64,000 nucleotides of DNA from Sphingobacterium chuzhouense (GCF_014692525.1 NZ_JACNYL010000002.1:310001-374000), one strand, 5' to 3'; positions 16,262 to 25,264 are shown, counted from the first letter of the stretch. A program made the numbers and translations. The notes: generated by a model from the sequence alone, not told the origin.

Positions 16262-17362
16262 TTATTTATCTAGAGAATAACGTTCGAACAAATAATAGTA
16301 AGGCATCACGGAATGATGAAACATAATATTCCTGTTATCCTTGGGGACAGTATATTTCTGATAATATACGCTATCTGGATAGAGAATAATCTGCGCTCCC
16401 GCACGCACGTATTCATTCCCTTTTGCATAGGTTGGCTCTATAAAGCGGGGATATATTTTACGCACGTTCTTTGCAGAAAAAGAACCGAAATATTTTTGAT
16501 ATCGTTTGACTGCTTTCTGGGAAGGACCTACCGCTTTTTTATAAATTGAACGAAAAGCTAATCTTTTGAAAAAGGATTGTTTTTTTATGGATGCTAAAAG
16601 TGGTTCAAGCGGACTGACTTTCGGAAGATCAGACAAAGTTTGCACTGTAAAAGGTGTTTGCGGTACCCAATCTTCTGTACTCACAACATTAAATGACCAA
16701 CCGTTCTGTGTAAGATATTCGTATTCGTAAGCAAAATACAGATTCCCCGGTTTAGGACTCGCGCAGGTATACGTTTTAATCCGCATATCCGCGGGAAATT
16801 CTCCCTGTTGCTGTAAATTCAGAAAGTAGCTAGTTAAGATATAGCTCAATCCCCCACCTTGACTATGTCCGGTAAAAATGACATCGCGTATTCCTGCTTG
16901 GTAACAAGAGTCGATTTTGGGCAACATATCGCGAACCAAAAAGGCAGCACTGAATACATAGCCCACGTGTACGGCTGCTTGGGGATGTCGCGCGAGTTCA
17001 TATTCAAATATAAAATTGGTATCTATCTGCAACATGCCTTTTGCTGGAACTTGTGCTGCATATAAATTTGCCAACCAACTTACATTATCCCTTGCCGTAC
17101 CCCTAACAGCTACAACAGCCGTGTTGCTATCTTTTAACCAAAGATGCCATAGATTTGCTAGGCCTATTTCTTCACTGCTATATAATAATTGGGATGAAGT
17201 AGGAATCGGAACTTCTCCAGACGCCATTGCTGTTTCGGAAAGTTGTCCATTGATACGTAAAAGCTCGATAAATTCTTTGTTGTCAAAACCGGGTTCTAGA
17301 TGTTGAGCATTACTCCAACCCGTTAGTAAGGCAAGTATAGCAATGAAAAATGCATTCTTCAT
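16262..17362 (-). CDS. secreted class-3-type lipase
   Basis: A 366-residue exported alpha/beta hydrolase. Residues 1-19 are a signal peptide ending GWSNA-Q. VVAVRGTA near residue 83 is the oxyanion-side strand typical of class 3 lipases. FTGHSQGGGLSY holds the nucleophile Ser167 in the GxSxG elbow. CASPKPGN and the following NVVSTEDWVPQTP supply the usual loop and catalytic Asp region. It should hydrolyse lipid esters in the periplasm or outside. The C-terminal 100 residues are basic and include a probable catalytic His region (IMFHHSVMPYYY). It is alone, about 100 bases downstream of an OmpA gene with a terminator between them. Confidence 0.85.
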   Translation of the reverse strand: MKNAFFIAILALLTGWSNAQHLEPGFDNKEFIELLRINGQLSETAMASGEVPIPTSSQLLYSSEEIGLANLWHLWLKDSNTAVVAVRGTARDNVSWLANLYAAQVPAKGMLQIDTNFIFEYELARHPQAAVHVGYVFSAAFLVRDMLPKIDSCYQAGIRDVIFTGHSQGGGLSYILTSYFLNLQQQGEFPADMRIKTYTCASPKPGNLYFAYEYEYLTQNGWSFNVVSTEDWVPQTPFTVQTLSDLPKVSPLEPLLASIKKQSFFKRLAFRSIYKKAVGPSQKAVKRYQKYFGSFSAKNVRKIYPRFIEPTYAKGNEYVRAGAQIILYPDSVYYQKYTVPKDNRNIMFHHSVMPYYYLFERYSLDK

Positions 17363-17380
17363 AGAAATTTGGATGTCTAC

Positions 17381-17441
17381 AAATAAAAAACTGCTATCTG
17401 ACTACTTTAGACTATTTCAAAGCCTGTCAAATAACAGTTTT
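17381..17441 (-). terminator. probable terminator of OmpA-family gene
   Basis: Bases 17387-17401 and 17427-17441 can form a 15-bp stem with two G-U pairs when read on the minus strand. The stem is followed by TTTTTTATTT. The 25-base loop is long for an intrinsic terminator. Confidence 0.5.
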
Positions 17442-17460
17442 CTTATTTCTTATTAGATAG

Positions 17461-17976
17461 TTAGTTTAGAATAACTACTTCTACACGTCGATTTTTTTGA
17501 CGACCTTCTGGTGTTTTATTATCTGCTACAGGACTCGTCTGTCCTAAGCCTTTCGTACTAATACGAGATGGTGATATCCCAGCATCTTCCAAGAATTTCT
17601 TAACCGAAGCAGCTCTTTTTTCCGACAACCACTGGTTGTATTCGGCCGTCCCCGTTGCATCGGTATGGCCATCGACACGCACTTTCTTTGCCGTATCATT
17701 GTTCAGCAATTTTGATAATTTACTCAACTCTACCTTTGCCTTATCCGTTAGATAGGAAGAGTTTGTCGGAAACAAAAGATCGGAAGAAAGCGTAAATTTA
17801 ATTCCCTCGTCTGTGCGTGTGGCATCTTTAAACTCACCTTTTACATTTTTTAAACCGTCGTCAGTCCCGTCCTTGGAAACGACGGCACCGGGATTAACCA
17901 TAATAGCTTGTTGTTTGCAAGACGTTATGCCAAGAGCAACGATAAGTGAAAATGCAACAGTACTTAGATATTTCAT
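17461..17976 (-). CDS. OmpA-family peptidoglycan-binding lipoprotein
   Basis: A 171-residue lipoprotein. The lipobox GITSC (Cys20) follows a short hydrophobic signal. Residues 60-171 form an OmpA C-like domain with LTDKAKVELSKLSKLL, VDGHTDATGTAEYNQWLSEK and ISTKGLGQTSPVADN, ending NRRVEVVILN. The Asp and Arg that hold diaminopimelate in this fold (TDATG and the NRRVE Arg) are present. It likely anchors the outer membrane to peptidoglycan. There is no beta-barrel. A near-consensus -7 element (TATCTTTA, minus strand) lies about 23 bases upstream. Confidence 0.9.
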   Translation of the reverse strand: MKYLSTVAFSLIVALGITSCKQQAIMVNPGAVVSKDGTDDGLKNVKGEFKDATRTDEGIKFTLSSDLLFPTNSSYLTDKAKVELSKLSKLLNNDTAKKVRVDGHTDATGTAEYNQWLSEKRAASVKKFLEDAGISPSRISTKGLGQTSPVADNKTPEGRQKNRRVEVVILN

Positions 17977-18041
17977 GAATTTGCTTTTAAGTTATGCTGT
18001 AAAGATAGTAATTTTCAATATTCAAGCCTAAGGCTTCTTTT

Positions 18042-20237
18042 TTATTTATCCTCTCCAAATAGCTTTGTCAACAAAGCCTTTACCTCTGGTATTTCTTTAT
18101 ACAAATTCCATATCAACCCGGATCGTGCGTTTTCGATACAAACGGTAATAGCCGCTTGATTTGTAGCAAAATATTCATCCGACACATCGTTGTTTCGCAA
18201 ATCTAGCCAAGCGCGGAATCCGTATTCTGTAAAAAAGTTTTCACCATAGTTATCATACAACGCCAGCACAGCTTTTTTCCCTTCTTCATTCAACATGAAC
18301 ATGGAGGATGGTGCGATAGCGGGGTTAATGCGATAACTTCCTACACTATCCATATGTTGATAGAATCCCCATATATCGGAATTGGTTGACCCTACTCCTA
18401 TTTCATTATCCCGGCGTTTCCGTACTTTAATATAATTGCGTATAGCTTCTTCATAATTGATATTTCCATCGCTTAATAACTTAGGATCTATCGTGAAAAA
18501 CGGTTTGTACAAATCCAATAAAGTTGATCCCGAGAAGCCAAACAGAAGATGTTCTCCATACATCATAGTATCTTGAAAGACCGAGACTCTATTGGCCATA
18601 CTTTCCGATGCGTTCCGAAGGGGGCCAATGGCAAACCGAAAGCTTCGCATAATAGCCGAAATCGTATCTCTTGCAAGGCTATCCATCTTATTATAATCTG
18701 ATGAGTAAGTTAAGTCTATATTTTTAATGCCATTTTCATAGGCAGACAGTGGAATCGCATGTTTCGGAGCACTCATCGCCAATATGTATGCATTGATAGA
18801 TTCGTTTATTCCACCAAGGGTCGGATAGTGCTGCGAAGAATCTGCTACGGATATTTTCTCGACTAGCACGTCGCTATATCCTTCCGCTACTAATTGATTC
18901 CATTTAATGTTTTCCCAAAGTGCGGTTATCCGTTTCCGCATATCCGTTTCGGTTTCGTTCTCTTCGGAAAAATATTGACGCGCCACGAGTAATGCTTCTA
19001 TTATAGAAGATGTCGCCAACACATCATAAGTTGCTTCATTATTACGATGTTCGGGCAAACCTGTACGTCCGTCAAAATAGGCTGGAAAGATGCCTAGGTG
19101 GTTCTGTGCTTTCGCGAGAAAATAAACAATACGGGAGATACGCCCTACAGCTAACGATCTATTAATCCGCTCCTTTTCTACGCCCACAATTAAGCTTAAT
19201 ATGGCATTCCCACTTTCCTTAACTGATACGACGGCACGCTCTTTCATGCGGAATGGTAAATACATACCGCTATTGATATCGTAGTTTTCTGCAAAATAAT
19301 TGACATGTGCCCCTTGCACGAGATCTAATAATTCGGTTTCGTTCAGCTTTTTTGTTTTTACTTCCTTGACTTCAGAAAACGGTGATTCTTCATAATTATA
19401 ATCTACCCATGCGATTTTATAATAATAAGTTTTATTAATATCAGCCACATAATCCAAACAACCTTGCATCGAGATTGGACGGATACCAACTGCTTGAAAA
19501 TCTTTGTTGTCTTCTGATCGATATATTTTGATATAACGGATAGAGGGTGTCAGCGGTAGCTGCCACTGTAAATGGACTTGCTTATCATAAGCCACGGCAG
19601 ATGATAGTATGGCGGGAGAAGAGAGTTTTACCTGCGAAGCACCTTTGGAAAGAAACTCCACCTGATCAATAAACAGATAATGCATTTCGCCATCTACCCC
19701 ATTTTGAGCAAAGCGCAATGTGGTAATAGATTCTTTGGTATGTAAGTTTTTAAAATCAGCTATCGGAATCCGTACATCGATCCACTTGTTATGGTCAAGA
19801 TTTTTTATATAAGATGCCAATTCCAGTTGATTTGTTTCTGACTGTTTTTGCCGAATGCTTATTTTAGGTAGATTGTTCGCTTTTGTGCTTGCGGACTTGA
19901 TAAATAATTTAAGCACGAGCTGATCAGAATGCTCAACCTGATAATTGAGTTTTTGGCGACTGTACTGCAGATCGACCTGCCAATCGCCATCCGCAGCGGA
20001 CTTATATTGTAAAGAAAGTGCATTACCGGGCGTGAAGAACAATGTATCAGACACCAATAAGTGGTGGTTCAAGTTCTCAACCCAGGAGCGTCCTTCATAA
20101 CTCACCTTACTTTTGGCGTAAACACCTTTTACCAAACTGTTGTCGAAGACAACTTCGGGATAGGTATCGGCGTATCCTTTTTCCAATATGCCGATAATAC
20201 CAGCTAATACAAGAACAAACAAATAGAATTGCTTCAT
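18042..20237 (-). CDS. secreted GH144-like glucoamylase-domain protein (divergent)
   Basis: A 731-residue exported protein: signal peptide (1-23), an N-terminal beta-sandwich region (about 25-200), a fibronectin-III-like segment (about 205-295, with HLQWQLPLTPSIRYIKIYRS), then an alpha/alpha-barrel-like region from about 305. The last part (INPAIAPSSMFM, YGFRAWLD, AAITVCIENARSGLIWNLY) recalls the C-terminal half of the glucoamylase-like family GH144, endo-beta-1,2-glucanases, where the pattern is T-I-A-P, Y-G-F and a final N-x-R-T/S-G-L. The front half of that domain is diverged, so substrate and even activity are uncertain. It stands alone and has a minus-strand TATTTTTG promoter element 20 bases upstream. 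Confidence 0.65.
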   Translation of the reverse strand: MKQFYLFVLVLAGIIGILEKGYADTYPEVVFDNSLVKGVYAKSKVSYEGRSWVENLNHHLLVSDTLFFTPGNALSLQYKSAADGDWQVDLQYSRQKLNYQVEHSDQLVLKLFIKSASTKANNLPKISIRQKQSETNQLELASYIKNLDHNKWIDVRIPIADFKNLHTKESITTLRFAQNGVDGEMHYLFIDQVEFLSKGASQVKLSSPAILSSAVAYDKQVHLQWQLPLTPSIRYIKIYRSEDNKDFQAVGIRPISMQGCLDYVADINKTYYYKIAWVDYNYEESPFSEVKEVKTKKLNETELLDLVQGAHVNYFAENYDINSGMYLPFRMKERAVVSVKESGNAILSLIVGVEKERINRSLAVGRISRIVYFLAKAQNHLGIFPAYFDGRTGLPEHRNNEATYDVLATSSIIEALLVARQYFSEENETETDMRKRITALWENIKWNQLVAEGYSDVLVEKISVADSSQHYPTLGGINESINAYILAMSAPKHAIPLSAYENGIKNIDLTYSSDYNKMDSLARDTISAIMRSFRFAIGPLRNASESMANRVSVFQDTMMYGEHLLFGFSGSTLLDLYKPFFTIDPKLLSDGNINYEEAIRNYIKVRKRRDNEIGVGSTNSDIWGFYQHMDSVGSYRINPAIAPSSMFMLNEEGKKAVLALYDNYGENFFTEYGFRAWLDLRNNDVSDEYFATNQAAITVCIENARSGLIWNLYKEIPEVKALLTKLFGEDK

Positions 20238-20256
20238 AACAAATATTGATCTTCGA

Positions 20257-20264
20257 CAAAAATA
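20257..20264 (-). promoter_or_regulatory. Bacteroidota -7 element for GH144-like gene
   Basis: Minus-strand TATTTTTG matches TAnnTTTG and gives a leader of about 15 bases. No clear -33 element is seen. Confidence 0.4.
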
Positions 20265-20380
20265 AGCAAATATTGCACCATTTAATTATTATCCCTTGTT
20301 TTAAAAGCTTTGGTAAGAAAAATATTACGCACATTTTTAGACGGTTAGCACCAGTCGCATTAAAAAGCGTAAAAATAATT

Positions 20381-20409
20381 TTTGGAATAAGATTTTCTCT
20401 CTATATTTG
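20381..20409 (+). promoter_or_regulatory. promoter of tRNA-Gly/tRNA-Leu unit
   Basis: TTTG (-33) and TATATTTG (-7) are separated by 17 bases, and the tRNA begins 11 bases after the -7 element. Confidence 0.8.
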
Positions 20410-20420
20410 CATCGTCGCAA

Positions 20421-20493
20421 GCGAAAGTAGCTCAGTTGGTAGAGCACAACCTTGCCAAGGTTGGGGTCGCGAGTTCGAATCTCGTCTTTCGCT
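20421..20493 (+). tRNA. tRNA-Gly (GCC)
   Basis: The cloverleaf is complete: acceptor GCGAAAG pairs with CTTTCGC, the anticodon loop reads TTGCCAA, the T arm holds GTTCGAATC, and the discriminator is T as usual for tRNA-Gly. CCA is not encoded. It is co-transcribed with the following tRNA-Leu, five bases away. Confidence 0.97.
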
Positions 20494-20498
20494 CAGTT

Positions 20499-20583
20499 GC
20501 CTAGGTGGTGGAACTGGTAGACACGCAGGACTTAAAATCCTGTTCCCGTTAAGGGAGTGCGGGTTCGATTCCCGCCCTAGGTA
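20499..20583 (+). tRNA. tRNA-Leu (TAA)
   Basis: An 85-base class II tRNA. Acceptor GCCTAGG pairs with CCTAGGT, the anticodon loop is CTTAAAA (anticodon TAA), the extra arm is TTCCCGTTAAGGGAGT, and the discriminator is A. CCA is not encoded. Confidence 0.97.
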
Positions 20584-20587
20584 CTTA

Positions 20588-20620
20588 GGAAACAATGCAG
20601 ACGCGTTGTTTCCTTTTTTT
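20588..20620 (+). terminator. terminator of tRNA-Gly/tRNA-Leu unit
   Basis: GGAAACAA and TTGTTTCC form a perfect 8-bp stem with a 10-base loop, followed by seven T. Confidence 0.9.
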
Positions 20621-20655
20621 ATATCGGTAATGGGCTTTTTTATAGGTATTTTAGT

Positions 20656-22590
20656 CTACCCCGATATCGTTTCTTTTTTCCCAATCGATAAATTATATTT
20701 TCCTCTATCAGAACTATAAACCTCTGTCATAAATTGATAAAACTCTGCATATTTTTCTTTAGGGTACGTCCCTTCCCTTAATTGAATCATGCGGTAGCAG
20801 GTCAATATACCATTTGATATCGAAATACGAAGCTCGTATATTCCCATCTCTGTTTCCAACCGTTTATTAACCGGCATGGTCGACGTATCAACGTCGTCCG
20901 GCAATATATAATGTAAAACGTCAACATCCGTATAACCACGATTGATATACAAATCATTAGTACGGTTTCGCGTCGCAGAAATCGGTTTTGCTTGATTGAA
21001 TATATTTGGAAGTAAAATAGCATGTTTACCCGATCTTACCACGTAGTTTTTTATCATCAATTCTAGTGTTTCACAGAAAGCAATTGAATCTTTATCTTCC
21101 GAAATCATCTCGTAATTAATCGTTTGGAAACTGATATTATCGATATCATACCAGTTTTTCACGTTGCGTGCTTGATCCTGTTGATTCAAAAACATATTAT
21201 AATAATGATTATCAAATTGTCCTCCTTTAAATGTAGTTGTTAAGCTCCCTTCGAGCGAGCCATCTGCTAATATCTTAAAATGACCTTCCCGATATTGTAA
21301 ACTTTCGGTGTTATTAAATTTGGGTGTACGCAAGATCTTCCCACCTTCTTCCGAACAGGCAATAACAAGTCGATCATCCGTAAAATCACTTAGGAATCCA
21401 AAGGGAATTTTCTGATTGGTACATTCCAACCACGTTGTATCATTTTCAAAAGGTATACACAGGATAATATGGTTTCCATCAGAAACATTTGCGAAATCAA
21501 CAGTAATGTCTCTTTTATACGACCCTGCTTCCACAATACAGTAGTAAGAAGGAATGTCGACGATATCTAATAAGCTCTGCATGTAATTGACCAACGCTTT
21601 ACAATCGCCATAACCTAACCGATCCACTGTTTCTGCGGGAAAAGGTTCTATCCCTCCTATACCCACTTGAATACTGATGTACCGGGTTTTATCTTGCATA
21701 TATTTATATAGCGCTTTCGCCTTCTCTTTAGGTGAACCTATATCTTTTGTCAATGTCCGAACATGTTGAACCGTTGTTTCGGGTAGCGTACGTTTGTCTG
21801 ACAGCAGATAATCATAATTCCATTTTCCAAATTCCTGCCAGTCTTTAAAATAGCCTGTTTTCTTAAAGTACTGAAAGGCTTCTGGAACAATCCTAACGCG
21901 CGCAGCTTGAAGATTGCGCGGCGGACTGTATGGTTCGGACCGACGTGCGGGAATATCCTTCAGTTCCCAAGTATAAATTTTAGTCTTTGCATCCTCCACC
22001 ACTGCAACTTCTGCTACATAGTTATTTTGATGTATACGAATTTTATCTGTTGGACGACAAGTAAAAACATAACTACTCTGTTCAATAGCAACATCGTAAG
22101 CATAGTCTGGCGACCATGATGGGATTACAAGGTTTTGGTTCTCTTTAATTTCTACGCTATAAGCAATAGTATAAGGATAGCTATACACAGCCGGACTATA
22201 GTTTTTCATCCGGGTATCATCATATAGATTACTTTGACCAGAAGCGCTCCTATCCCGAAAGTCTTTTAATGAAAATTTCCCGATTGAAATACCAAATTCA
22301 TTGAAGATTTCCCCCTTTACACTTCTTATTTTTCTCGACTTGTTATAATATAATTCAATATCCCCATGCTCCTCCCCGTTCTTATTATGGACGGTCACAG
22401 CACGTGTAATCCGCACAGTCACGTCATTAATGCTTTTCATATCGATTTCCAAGCGTTCGTCCCTAACCGTCGCGTCTGCCCGCTCTTTTAAGCTTTCATT
22501 AATATTGTCTACCGCATATATATTTTGCCCTTTTAGGTATACAGGGATCACACTGAACAACGTCAAGATTAACCATATTTTTCTTACCAT
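20656..22590 (-). CDS. DUF3857 / transglutaminase-like exported protein (active-site triad present)
   Basis: A 644-residue exported protein: signal peptide (about 1-21), a DUF3857 beta-rich domain (about 45-215), then a transglutaminase-like core. GYGDCKALVNYM puts the nucleophile at Cys330. SDGNHIILCIP supplies His374, and WLECTNQKIPFG has Glu389 at the usual Asp position. The C-terminal 200 residues resemble the DUF2569/DUF3858-type beta domain. The role in Bacteroidota is unknown; such proteins are thought to be periplasmic peptidases or cross-linkers. It begins three bases after a paralogue that lacks the Cys and His, so the two are translated from one mRNA. Its 3' end faces the tRNA-Gly/Leu unit. 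Confidence 0.85.
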   Translation of the reverse strand: MVRKIWLILTLFSVIPVYLKGQNIYAVDNINESLKERADATVRDERLEIDMKSINDVTVRITRAVTVHNKNGEEHGDIELYYNKSRKIRSVKGEIFNEFGISIGKFSLKDFRDRSASGQSNLYDDTRMKNYSPAVYSYPYTIAYSVEIKENQNLVIPSWSPDYAYDVAIEQSSYVFTCRPTDKIRIHQNNYVAEVAVVEDAKTKIYTWELKDIPARRSEPYSPPRNLQAARVRIVPEAFQYFKKTGYFKDWQEFGKWNYDYLLSDKRTLPETTVQHVRTLTKDIGSPKEKAKALYKYMQDKTRYISIQVGIGGIEPFPAETVDRLGYGDCKALVNYMQSLLDIVDIPSYYCIVEAGSYKRDITVDFANVSDGNHIILCIPFENDTTWLECTNQKIPFGFLSDFTDDRLVIACSEEGGKILRTPKFNNTESLQYREGHFKILADGSLEGSLTTTFKGGQFDNHYYNMFLNQQDQARNVKNWYDIDNISFQTINYEMISEDKDSIAFCETLELMIKNYVVRSGKHAILLPNIFNQAKPISATRNRTNDLYINRGYTDVDVLHYILPDDVDTSTMPVNKRLETEMGIYELRISISNGILTCYRMIQLREGTYPKEKYAEFYQFMTEVYSSDRGKYNLSIGKKETISG

Positions 22591-22593
22591 AGC

Positions 22594-24570
22594 CTATTGT
22601 TTAGTAAATGCAAAATCTACTTTATGGTGTTGTATTATTCTTGAATAAAATTCCTTGAGATGAAAATATTCGTCTACCTCATAAATCGCCTTGTTCAAAC
22701 TCAACTCTTGTTTAAGTATTAAACTTCCCTCTTCGTACTGCGATTGGTAGGTGTATCTCGCGGCTGACTCAGGAAGAGCCAATGCTGTATTCTTCGGTTG
22801 GCGTTCTATATTAAAGCCATTTGGCAATCGAACAGAAATGCTATATAGCTCTCTCTGTTTAGAACCAAGATCTACTGGATAGTTCCGTTCCTCTAAATTA
22901 AAGGGATTTTTTGTCATCCTATTAATAAGTATAGGGTTAAAAACGAAGCTCTCTTCTCTTAGATTATCAGAAAAATCTATGTTGATGTCATAACTCTCCA
23001 TAAGTGTATTATCCAGACTATCCAATTGATAAACCTTTCCATCCTCAATTCGCATACTTGCGGAGTTATTCATACGTTCTTCGATATAAGCATCCAATGA
23101 TGAGAATTTCTTGATATAGTTTCTTCGGCTTAACGCGTCCAACCCCTCATAAAATATACGTATCTTCCCTTTGAACTGACCAGTATCATCTATCTTCCCA
23201 AAAACATCAAAATGAGTAGAAGCATCAACCTGATTCTCTAGTTTAATCCATTCGGAAGACTTTTTGGAGTAGATAATACGGCCGTTCCCGTTAATACACC
23301 GAAGCGGTAGAAGACCGAACGGAAGATTTTCTTCCGATGCGTCCAAAAAATAGCTCTTGCCATTCATCCGAACTTGTGCCACAAGATAGTTGAAATCAGA
23401 AATCACCGGATGTATTGTTTTAGGAAGACCATTTTCACGTGTGGACACCAAAACTGGATATGTTTCAATTCCGGCAGCGTTACAGGCAGAAATAAGCGCA
23501 AGATTGATATCTCCTATATTTCCGTTTCTTTTCTCTAATGCTTCTTTTACACCAAATTGACTGTATTTTCCGTATATTTTATTCCATTTAATCTGCTTTT
23601 TAATATAGCTGTATATTTTACGAGCTTTGTCTTCTTCGGAATCACCGTCTGCAAGTATTTCGGGCAAAATATGTTTGAAATTATTCTCACGATTAATTTG
23701 ACCTCCAAACGAACGGTCGTTTAACAGCTCCCTATCTACATCTTTCCATTCCTTTGTAAGATTCTGGCGTGCTCCGTTCGTCGAATAATATTGCATAAGC
23801 TCAAAATTGATTGCAGATTTATAATTTTTCGGAGCCAACATGTGACTTTCTTCATGGAAGGCGGGTATATCCTCCATAATATAAGTTAATTGTGAACAAT
23901 CAAACCGACGTCCATTTAGTAAAAAATGATCTTTCAACAGTTTAGATCTCTCATCTGTTAACTTATAAAAACCATTCAATGTTACATTATAGTTGTAGAC
24001 AGCAGGAATTATCGCTGTATATTCACTGTATAGCTTCGGTATGTCATCCTGATATTTCCAAGTTCTATAATTAAATATATCGGGTGATCTTATTTCATAT
24101 TCGATATCAATAATGCAATTTTCCGCAATGTTTGGCAAAGTGAATTTACTCAGGTTTACAAATTCATTCACTTTTTCGTGAAAGACAGCTCCCTTATCCA
24201 TCTCGACGGTATGTATTTTCCCATCAATATAATGTGTATACCCTTTAACTTGGCTCACCGTCTCGAATTTATTTCCAATTTTATAGAGAGGAATAATATA
24301 GTTAGCTTGATCAAATCCTTCTTTATCTAAGATTTTAATCCGTACGCCATAACGGTGTATAACCCGCAGTTCTCTTTCACTCTCATCCACTTGGATGTCA
24401 GAACGTCCCTTTTCCAATATAACTACAGCATGTGAAGTCGAATCCACTATAGGAGAATTAGGTATTTCAAAATCGCGAAAAGAGATCGTCGGTAACTCAT
24501 TCGTTTGGGCATGTGCATGAAAGAAAAACACTTGAAAAATCCAGACAAGAGTAAGAAATCGGTACATCAT
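22594..24570 (-). CDS. DUF3857 / transglutaminase-like exported protein (degenerate active site)
   Basis: A 658-residue paralogue of the following gene, with signal peptide MMYRFLTLVWIFQVFFFHAHA and a DUF3857 domain (about 50-220). The transglutaminase-like core reads RNGNIGDINLALISACNAAG where active members have Gly-x-Cys-x-D, and FNYLVAQV where the catalytic His is expected. Cys and His are both absent, which points to a non-catalytic member; FLDASEENLPFGLLPLRC keeps the fold signature. This degenerate pattern recurs in the family, so it is probably ancient rather than a fresh loss. Being first in the operon with an intact paralogue, it may act as a partner or regulator of that protein. 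Confidence 0.85.
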   Translation of the reverse strand: MMYRFLTLVWIFQVFFFHAHAQTNELPTISFRDFEIPNSPIVDSTSHAVVILEKGRSDIQVDESERELRVIHRYGVRIKILDKEGFDQANYIIPLYKIGNKFETVSQVKGYTHYIDGKIHTVEMDKGAVFHEKVNEFVNLSKFTLPNIAENCIIDIEYEIRSPDIFNYRTWKYQDDIPKLYSEYTAIIPAVYNYNVTLNGFYKLTDERSKLLKDHFLLNGRRFDCSQLTYIMEDIPAFHEESHMLAPKNYKSAINFELMQYYSTNGARQNLTKEWKDVDRELLNDRSFGGQINRENNFKHILPEILADGDSEEDKARKIYSYIKKQIKWNKIYGKYSQFGVKEALEKRNGNIGDINLALISACNAAGIETYPVLVSTRENGLPKTIHPVISDFNYLVAQVRMNGKSYFLDASEENLPFGLLPLRCINGNGRIIYSKKSSEWIKLENQVDASTHFDVFGKIDDTGQFKGKIRIFYEGLDALSRRNYIKKFSSLDAYIEERMNNSASMRIEDGKVYQLDSLDNTLMESYDINIDFSDNLREESFVFNPILINRMTKNPFNLEERNYPVDLGSKQRELYSISVRLPNGFNIERQPKNTALALPESAARYTYQSQYEEGSLILKQELSLNKAIYEVDEYFHLKEFYSRIIQHHKVDFAFTKQ

Positions 24571-24726
24571 AGTTAGGTTATTTTGGAGTGAATATAGCTA
24601 AAAAAATAATATATCTAAAATAGATGTACTATTTTTCCCAAAGGATGAAGGAAGCTTCCAGAATCGAATCCCTACCAATCTCTTTTGGTTATCATCCCTC
24701 GGGTTACATTAATAGAGATACTTTCT

Positions 24727-24760
24727 AAATAAAAAAGCTCCAATCTTTTGATTGAAGCTC
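24727..24760 (-). terminator. terminator of tRNA-Ser(TGA)
   Basis: On the minus strand AGCTTCAATC pairs with GATTGGAGCT (one T-G pair) around AAAA, followed by six T. The 34 bases are identical to the terminator after tRNA-Ser(GCT) at 30988-31021, in opposite orientation. Confidence 0.9.
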
Positions 24761-24762
24761 TG

Positions 24763-24847
24763 CGGAGAGTGAGGGATTCGAACCCCCGAACCTGTGACAG
24801 TTAACGGTTTTCAAGACCGCCGCATTCGACCACTCTGCCAACTCTCC
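24763..24847 (-). tRNA. tRNA-Ser (TGA)
   Basis: A class II tRNA with acceptor GGAGAGT pairing with ACTCTCC, anticodon loop CTTGAAA (anticodon TGA), a long extra arm and discriminator G. CCA is not encoded. The -7 element ends only four bases before its 5' end. Confidence 0.97.
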
Positions 24848-24851
24848 GCGA

Positions 24852-24881
24852 CAAAAGTACAAATTTTATCTTTCATGCAAA
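24852..24881 (-). promoter_or_regulatory. promoter of tRNA-Ser(TGA)
   Basis: On the minus strand, TTTG and TACTTTTG are separated by 18 bases. The predicted start coincides with the mature 5' end of the tRNA. Confidence 0.75.
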
Positions 24882-25094
24882 ATTTTATTTCAAATTTCCA
24901 ATAGGCAGCTAAATAGTGCTTTTTAATAGTATAACCTCTTCTATCGCAATAGCACAATACCGACAAGCTATATGGTCGATTCCATTTGCTTAAATCACCT
25001 TTTTAATATTAAATACAAACAAAAATTTTATCTAAAACAAAATATATCTTTGGTGTGCAATAAGTTAGTCTCAACTTGATAAAAAATAATCATT

Positions 25095-25110
25095 TTATTT
25101 TGCAAAATAA
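25095..25110. repeat. 16-base perfect palindrome overlapping tRNA-Arg promoter
   Basis: TTATTTTGCAAAATAA is a perfect palindrome and contains the -33 TTTG of the tRNA-Arg promoter, so it could be a protein-binding site. The flanks are AT-rich, so chance is possible. Confidence 0.3.
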
Positions 25111-25129
25111 GCCTAATTGCCTACTTTTG
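25099..25129 (+). promoter_or_regulatory. promoter of tRNA-Arg(TCT)
   Basis: TTTG and TACTTTTG are separated by 19 bases, and the tRNA starts 15 bases after the -7 element. A second -7-like TATCTTTG lies at 25045-25052 without a -33 element. Confidence 0.8.
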
Positions 25130-25144
25130 TTGCACCGAAAGGAG

Positions 25145-25218
25145 GCGCCAATAGCTCAGCTGGATAGAGCAACGGTTTTCTAAACCGTCGGTCTCAGGTT
25201 CGAATCCTGATTGGCGTA
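25145..25218 (+). tRNA. tRNA-Arg (TCT)
   Basis: Acceptor GCGCCAA pairs with TTGGCGT, the anticodon loop is TTTCTAA (anticodon TCT), the T arm contains GGTTCGAATCC, and the discriminator is A. CCA is not encoded. Confidence 0.97.
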
Positions 25219-25226
25219 CTTTAAGT

Positions 25227-25264
25227 GCCTGCAATCATTTGATTAGCAGGCTTCTTCTTTTTTA
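25227..25264 (+). terminator. terminator of tRNA-Arg
   Basis: GCCTGC and GCAGGC form a 6-bp stem with a 13-base loop, followed by a T-rich tract (TTCTTCTTTTTT). Confidence 0.8.

Noticed and set aside
25045..25110. Small RNA gene between the second -7-like element and tRNA-Arg
   Set aside because: Only a lone TATCTTTG without -33, no terminator before the tRNA promoter and no stable fold by eye.
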